Shown here: positions 60,361 to 64,000 of the stretch, piece by piece
Position numbering within the stretch: position 1 is the stretch's first letter
Layout of the letters: every line of letters starts with the position of its first letter
Origin: Alcanivorax sp. 24
GTDB lineage: Bacteria > Pseudomonadota > Gammaproteobacteria > Pseudomonadales > Alcanivoracaceae
Reading direction: 5' to 3'
DNA: 64,000 nt
NCBI RefSeq assembly: GCF_004360225.1
Contig: NZ_SNUA01000003.1
Span: 1-64,000, forward strand
Position numbers and translations under genes: made by a program
The notes under the pieces: model-generated
What the model was told of the DNA's origin: nothing
The model's input: the letters and a program-made list of their open reading frames with translations, nothing else
The model's database searches: none

Positions 60361-61098
60361 TCAGGACAGGATCAGCCCGCCGTCCACCACCAGGGTCTGG
60401 CCGCGAATGTAGTCGGCCAGAGGCGAAGCCAGAAACAACGCGGCGCCGGCCATGTCCGCCGGAGTACCGAGGCGACCGGCGGGAATGTTGGCCAGGGAGG
60501 CCTCCAGACGCTTGGGATTTTCGGTGGTCACGGTGGTCAGTTTGGTGGCCACCAGACCCGGCGCGATGCCATTCACGGAAATGCCGTCCGAAGCCCAGGC
60601 TTCCCCCAATGTGCGCACCAGTGCCACGGCGCCGGCCTTGGACGCGTTATAGGCGGGGTTACCCCGGGTGGCGTGGAAGGCGGCGGTGGAGCTGACCACA
60701 ATCATGCTTCCACGGCTTTCCTGAAGCAGCGGGTGAAACTTCACGGCACAGGCGCGCAGGCTGTCGAGATTGACCGCGATCACTTTATCCCAGCCAGCCC
60801 GCTCGAATTCGCCACGGCGATAGACCACCGTGCCCTGGCATTGAATCAGCACGTCCAGTCTTGAAAATCCGGCGCGGTGCTGTTCGATGGCGTCCATATC
60901 GGAGACGTCCACCCGCGCGTAACTCAAACCGCTGAGGTCGGACCCTTCGTCACTGGAATAATCGCTGGCGTTGGCCCGGCTGCCCCAGATGTGAACGTCG
61001 GCGCCGCGCTGGCGGAACGCCTGGGCTATACCATTACCAATGCCGCTGGAGCCGCCCACCACCAGAACGGTTTTGCCGCTGAAATCCAGGTCGTTCAT
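60361..61098 (-). CDS. Short-chain dehydrogenase/reductase
   Basis: A 245-residue SDR. It has the cofactor loop VVGGSSGIGNGIAQAF, the conserved Asp in RVDVSD, the catalytic Ser in MIVVSSTAAFHA and the YxxxK in NPAYNASKAGAVALVR. IAPGLVATKL and DYIRGQTLVVDGG complete the C-terminus. It likely oxidises or reduces a hydroxyacyl-CoA or alcohol within this cluster. It is on the same strand as the flanking acyl-CoA dehydrogenase and kinase genes, with gaps of about 50 bases, so probably one operon. Confidence 0.9.
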   Translation of the reverse strand: MNDLDFSGKTVLVVGGSSGIGNGIAQAFRQRGADVHIWGSRANASDYSSDEGSDLSGLSYARVDVSDMDAIEQHRAGFSRLDVLIQCQGTVVYRRGEFERAGWDKVIAVNLDSLRACAVKFHPLLQESRGSMIVVSSTAAFHATRGNPAYNASKAGAVALVRTLGEAWASDGISVNGIAPGLVATKLTTVTTENPKRLEASLANIPAGRLGTPADMAGAALFLASPLADYIRGQTLVVDGGLILS

Positions 61099-61148
61099 AT
61101 CATGCTCCTTAATGCGTCTGGAAACCGGGTTTCCGGGTCAGGTGAGAG

Positions 61149-62186
61149 TCAGGCGATCCAGCCGAGGGCGCGTTCGAACAGCGTTATGGTGCGGGCGTGC
61201 AGACGCTCGCCGGTTTCCACCGGTGCCTTGCCGGCGCAGGCGCGGGCGTAGGTGCCTTCCAGAATCAGACCGAGCTTGTAGCAGGCCAGTACGCCATACC
61301 ATTCAATATGACCAAGGTCGCGATCACTGTGGACCCGATAGTGATCGATCATGGTTTCGCGATCGGGAAAAGCCTTGCCCAGTGGATCGTTTTCCTGATT
61401 GATCCGCAGATCCAGATGATCCGGCGTGGTGGCCAGCAGCCAGCCCAGATCCATAAGCGGGTCGCCGATGGTGGTCAGTTCCCAATCGACGATGGCGGCC
61501 AGTTCCGGCGAATCGTGGCGATACAGCACGTTGGCCAGATGGTAGTCACCATGAAGGATGCCCGGTTCGAAAGTGGCGGGTCGATGATGCTCAAGCCATT
61601 GGGCAACGCGATCCACGCCGGGAATGCCACCGGGGCCTGGCCATTCCGCAAACGCCCGATAGCTCTCCAGTTGCGCGCGCCAACGCGGTACCTGGCGTTC
61701 GAGAAAGCCTTCGGGCTTGCCGAAACCGGTTAATCCCACCTGTTCATAGTCCACCGCGCCGAGCGCGGTAATCCCTTCCACCAGGGACAGCCCCATGCGG
61801 TGAACCCAATCGGCGCTGGCACCGTGGGATTCCGGAAAGTCGCAGGTGGCGTTAAAACCGTCGATGGGTTCCATCAAATAGAACGCAACGCCGATGACGT
61901 CTTCCTCGGGGCAGGCCGCCAGCAGGCGCGGATGAGGCACCTTGGTGTCGGCCAGGGCCGCGAGCAGGCGCATTTCCCGGCGCATGGTGTCGTTGGAGTT
62001 GGCACGCAAATGACGGGGAGGGCGGCGCAGCACATAGTCGTTGCCGTCGCGTTGGAAGCGTAGCAGTAAGTTCTGGGTGCCGCCGGCCAGCGGTTGCGGA
62101 TTCTCGATCTCGCCTTTGCCCAGACCTTGCCGTTCCATCCAGGTGTTCAGTGCCCGCAGATCGACGAGCGATTGCCAGTCCTTCAT
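61149..62186 (-). CDS. APH-type phosphotransferase, ACAD10/11 kinase-like
   Basis: A 345-residue kinase of the aminoglycoside phosphotransferase fold. It has the nucleotide-site strand DYVLRRPPRHLRANS, AFYLMEPIDGF, the catalytic loop ILHGDYHLANVLYR (Asp as base, Asn for metal) and the metal Asp in AIVDWELTTIGDPLMDLGW. It is close to the N-terminal kinase domain of ACAD11 and to LvaA, which phosphorylate 4-hydroxyacyl-CoA. The SDR and acyl-CoA dehydrogenase follow. Antibiotic resistance is an unlikely role in this setting. Confidence 0.85.
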   Translation of the reverse strand: MKDWQSLVDLRALNTWMERQGLGKGEIENPQPLAGGTQNLLLRFQRDGNDYVLRRPPRHLRANSNDTMRREMRLLAALADTKVPHPRLLAACPEEDVIGVAFYLMEPIDGFNATCDFPESHGASADWVHRMGLSLVEGITALGAVDYEQVGLTGFGKPEGFLERQVPRWRAQLESYRAFAEWPGPGGIPGVDRVAQWLEHHRPATFEPGILHGDYHLANVLYRHDSPELAAIVDWELTTIGDPLMDLGWLLATTPDHLDLRINQENDPLGKAFPDRETMIDHYRVHSDRDLGHIEWYGVLACYKLGLILEGTYARACAGKAPVETGERLHARTITLFERALGWIA

Positions 62187-62350
62187 TCCGCACCCACCGC
62201 TGTTCTGGTTATGAGTCAGCCCGGTTAAGAGTCAACAGAGTAGCAGTGTCTCGGTAGGGGGCGGCATCGTCGGAAGCGACGAAGCTGTTGTTCTGGCGGG
62301 AGGGAACTGGTGAAGAGGAGAAATAAACTTCGGAGGTCACTACAACGCCG

Positions 62351-62420
62351 CTGTGGGAGCTTGCTTGCAAGCGAATGGGCTTCCGGGCCCCAAGATTCGC
62401 TTGCAAACAAGCTCCCACAG
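62351..62420. repeat. REPIN-like REP doublet hairpin, copy 2
   Basis: Arms 62351-62376 and 62395-62420 (26 bases each, one mismatch) with an 18-base spacer, the same geometry as 42301-42370. Arms carry CTGTGGGAGCTTG and AAGCGAAT. It lies in the 253-base gap between the CoA-ester lyase stop and the kinase start; the rest of that gap shows nothing recognisable. Confidence 0.85.
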
Positions 62421-62439
62421 ATCGGACGCCTTGATGATT

Positions 62440-63261
62440 TTATTCCGCAGCGGCGATCAAGCGGCGGGCCCGTTGAATCACCGGTTCATCCACCATCTGC
62501 CCGTCCAACTGGAAGGTGGCGCCGTGCTCGGCGACGCCGTTCACCACCCGGCGGGCCCATGCCAGTTGTTCATCGGTGGGAGAAAACGCCCGCCGTACCG
62601 GTTCGATCTGCCCGGGATGGATGCAAAGCATCCCGGTGAACCCCATTTGTGCCGCCCGCAGCGCCACCGCCGCGACCTTTTCCGTGTTGCGGAAATCCGG
62701 CTCCACGCTTTCAACCGGGCCGGCAAGACGATTAAGGCGGCTGTGTAGAATCAGCTGCGCGCGGCATTGGTCCAGGACGGTGACAGCGCCGTCGCTGCCG
62801 GCTTCGGCACCCAGATCCAGACTCAGATCCAGGGCGCCGAAAGTGAGACGTTCAATGCCGTCGCAGGTGGCGATGCTTGGAATGTTGCTCACGCCGCGCA
62901 CGCTCTCCACCAACGGCCACAGTGCTTTGCCGTCAAGGCGGGCGCGCTGAACATCCTCGGCGTTTTCGGCTTTCGGCAGCATGATTCCCGTTACCGCGTC
63001 GGCGTGGGAACACAGGGCAAGATCCGCCTCGAAGTGGTCCGTACCGGCGCCGTTCGTACGCACGAACAAGGGGGCCGAGGCATGTTCGAGGAAATCGGCC
63101 AGGGCGCGGCGTGCCTCGGCTTTATCCGTTTCCGCCACGGCGTCTTCAAGATCGATGATCACCAGGTCCGCGCCGCTGGCCTGAGCTTTGGCCACCCGCT
63201 CAAGGCGGGTGGCGGGCACGAACAGCATGGTGCGGGCATCGCGGGACGCTCTCGAGGCCAT
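62440..63261 (-). CDS. HpcH/HpaI aldolase, CoA-ester lyase (CitE-like)
   Basis: A 273-residue TIM-barrel enzyme of the citrate-lyase-beta family, cleaving or hydrolysing malyl-CoA-type thioesters. It has TMLFVPATRLERVAKAQASGADLVIIDLEDAVAETDK (metal Asp), the Arg in LFVRTNGAGTDHFEADLA, IMLPKAENAED and the C-terminal GFTGMLCIHPGQIEPVRRAFSPT. It directly abuts the CaiB-like gene (one-base junction), so the two are cotranscribed. Confidence 0.9.
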   Translation of the reverse strand: MASRASRDARTMLFVPATRLERVAKAQASGADLVIIDLEDAVAETDKAEARRALADFLEHASAPLFVRTNGAGTDHFEADLALCSHADAVTGIMLPKAENAEDVQRARLDGKALWPLVESVRGVSNIPSIATCDGIERLTFGALDLSLDLGAEAGSDGAVTVLDQCRAQLILHSRLNRLAGPVESVEPDFRNTEKVAAVALRAAQMGFTGMLCIHPGQIEPVRRAFSPTDEQLAWARRVVNGVAEHGATFQLDGQMVDEPVIQRARRLIAAAE

Positions 63262-64000
63262 TCAAATCACTCCCGTTTGTTGGAACTGTTGAATATCGGC
63301 GTCACCGTAACCGAGTTCGGTGAGGATGGCCGCGCTGTGTTCGCCCAGGTCCGGGACGGCGTCCATACGCGGCTGGAATGCATTGCTGGCTCCGGGAGGA
63401 AGCAATGCCGGCAAGGGCCCCTTGGGACTGCCGATCTCGGTCCAGCGTTGTCGGGCGGCCAGTTGCGGATGATGCCAGACGCCGTGCATGTCGTTGACGT
63501 GGGCGTTGGCGATGCGGGCCTGGTCCAGGCGGCGGATTACTTCCTCCGCGTCCAGTTCCGCGAACACCCCGAGGATCAGCGATTTCAGCGCGGCCCGGTT
63601 ATGCACTCGCTGAGAGTTGGAAGCGAAACGTTCATCGTCGGCCAGTTCCGTTTGCAGCAGGACCTGCTCGCAGAATACTCGCCATTCTCGTTCATTCTGC
63701 AGCCCCAGCATCACGGTGCCACCATCGCCAGTGTCGAATGGACCATAAGGGTAGATGGTGGCGTGGGCGGCGCCGGTGCGCGGCGGTGGTTCAGCGCCTT
63801 CGAAGGCGTAGTAGAGCGGATAGTTCATCCATTCCACCAGGCTCTCCAACATGGAAACGTCGATGCGACTGCCCTTACCGGTGTTCTGACGCAGCAGCAG
63901 GGCGTTGAGAATATGAGTGTAAGCGTACATACCGGCGGAAATGTCGGCGATGGAACAACCGGCCTTGGCCATGTCGTCCGGGGTGCCGGTGACGGACAGA
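63262..64000 (-). CDS. CaiB/BaiF family CoA-transferase, 5' part outside the window
   Basis: The C-terminal 245 or so residues of a class III CoA-transferase; the frame is open to the window edge (upstream residues LSVTGTPDD). A full member has about 390-400 residues. Visible are AGCSIADISAGMYAYTHILNALLLRQNTGKGSRIDVSMLES, YYAFEGAEPPPRTGAAHATIYPYGPF and LDQARIANAHVND. The nucleophilic Asp lies further upstream, outside the window. Paired with a CoA-ester lyase, it probably activates a dicarboxylic or branched acid. Confidence 0.88.
   Translation of the reverse strand, partial: LSVTGTPDDMAKAGCSIADISAGMYAYTHILNALLLRQNTGKGSRIDVSMLESLVEWMNYPLYYAFEGAEPPPRTGAAHATIYPYGPFDTGDGGTVMLGLQNEREWRVFCEQVLLQTELADDERFASNSQRVHNRAALKSLILGVFAELDAEEVIRRLDQARIANAHVNDMHGVWHHPQLAARQRWTEIGSPKGPLPALLPPGASNAFQPRMDAVPDLGEHSAAILTELGYGDADIQQFQQTGVI

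Noticed and set aside
61149-62186. Aminoglycoside resistance kinase
   Set aside because: The fold is shared, but sequence and neighbours fit the ACAD10/11-type acyl-CoA kinase instead.

Overview
The window looks like chromosome from a GC-rich gammaproteobacterium, most likely Alcanivorax or a close relative. That assignment is inferred from gene order and gene content, not from a marker-gene comparison. The centre follows the order known from Pseudomonas: purB, hflD, mnmA, nudJ, rluE, icd, cspD, clpS, clpA, infA, bpt, then aat, trxB, ftsK, lolA, rarA, crcB, serS, cysG, trpD2/ybiB, tusBCD, yccA and tRNA-Ser. Accessory DNA sits on both flanks and in one break between bpt and aat.

Left flank (1-8440). 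An IS4-family transposase tail abuts a very large SpvB/TcdB/Rhs polymorphic-toxin-like gene that has lost its 5' end. A small three-helix membrane protein overlaps the rhs 3' end and is a candidate immunity gene. Next is a DUF2167 membrane protein gene broken by one in-frame amber codon. From 8495 to 13932 lie an aldo/keto reductase lacking the catalytic lysine, an orphan secretin-N-domain protein, a TrmB-like methyltransferase, an MFS transporter and a TrpB2-type tryptophan synthase.

Housekeeping core (13978-26027 and 32726-45371). This covers purine synthesis, tRNA thiolation (MnmA and the TusBCD relay, with tusE absent here), the N-end-rule proteolysis set (ClpS, ClpA, Bpt and Aat, with CspD), the TCA enzyme Icd, FtsK, LolA, RarA, SerS and CysG. 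The break at about 26030-32640 carries an 18-copy heptanucleotide array with an inverted partner, an acetoacetyl-CoA synthetase, and an iron-uptake cassette (FecI sigma factor, FecR regulator, TonB-dependent siderophore receptor) with a Fur-box-like site.

Right flank (45372-64000). After tRNA-Ser and an AT-rich leader comes a four-gene surface-adhesin locus: a 1604-residue BapA/LapA-like Ig-repeat RTX adhesin and its own type I secretion system (TolC-like, ABC and HlyD proteins). A decayed IS3-family transposase follows, then a small ABM-domain protein, and an MFS drug exporter divergent from an MmyB-type regulator. The last 5 kb is a minus-strand acyl-CoA catabolic cluster. In it an acyl-CoA dehydrogenase and an APH-type kinase resemble the two halves of animal ACAD10/ACAD11, alongside an SDR, a CoA-ester lyase and a CaiB/BaiF CoA-transferase cut by the window edge.

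Dispersed palindromes recur. Two REP-doublet (REPIN-like) hairpins have identical geometry (26-nt arms, 18-nt spacer), and two hairpins share an ATCGCGGC core. No CRISPR array, rRNA operon or prophage was seen.
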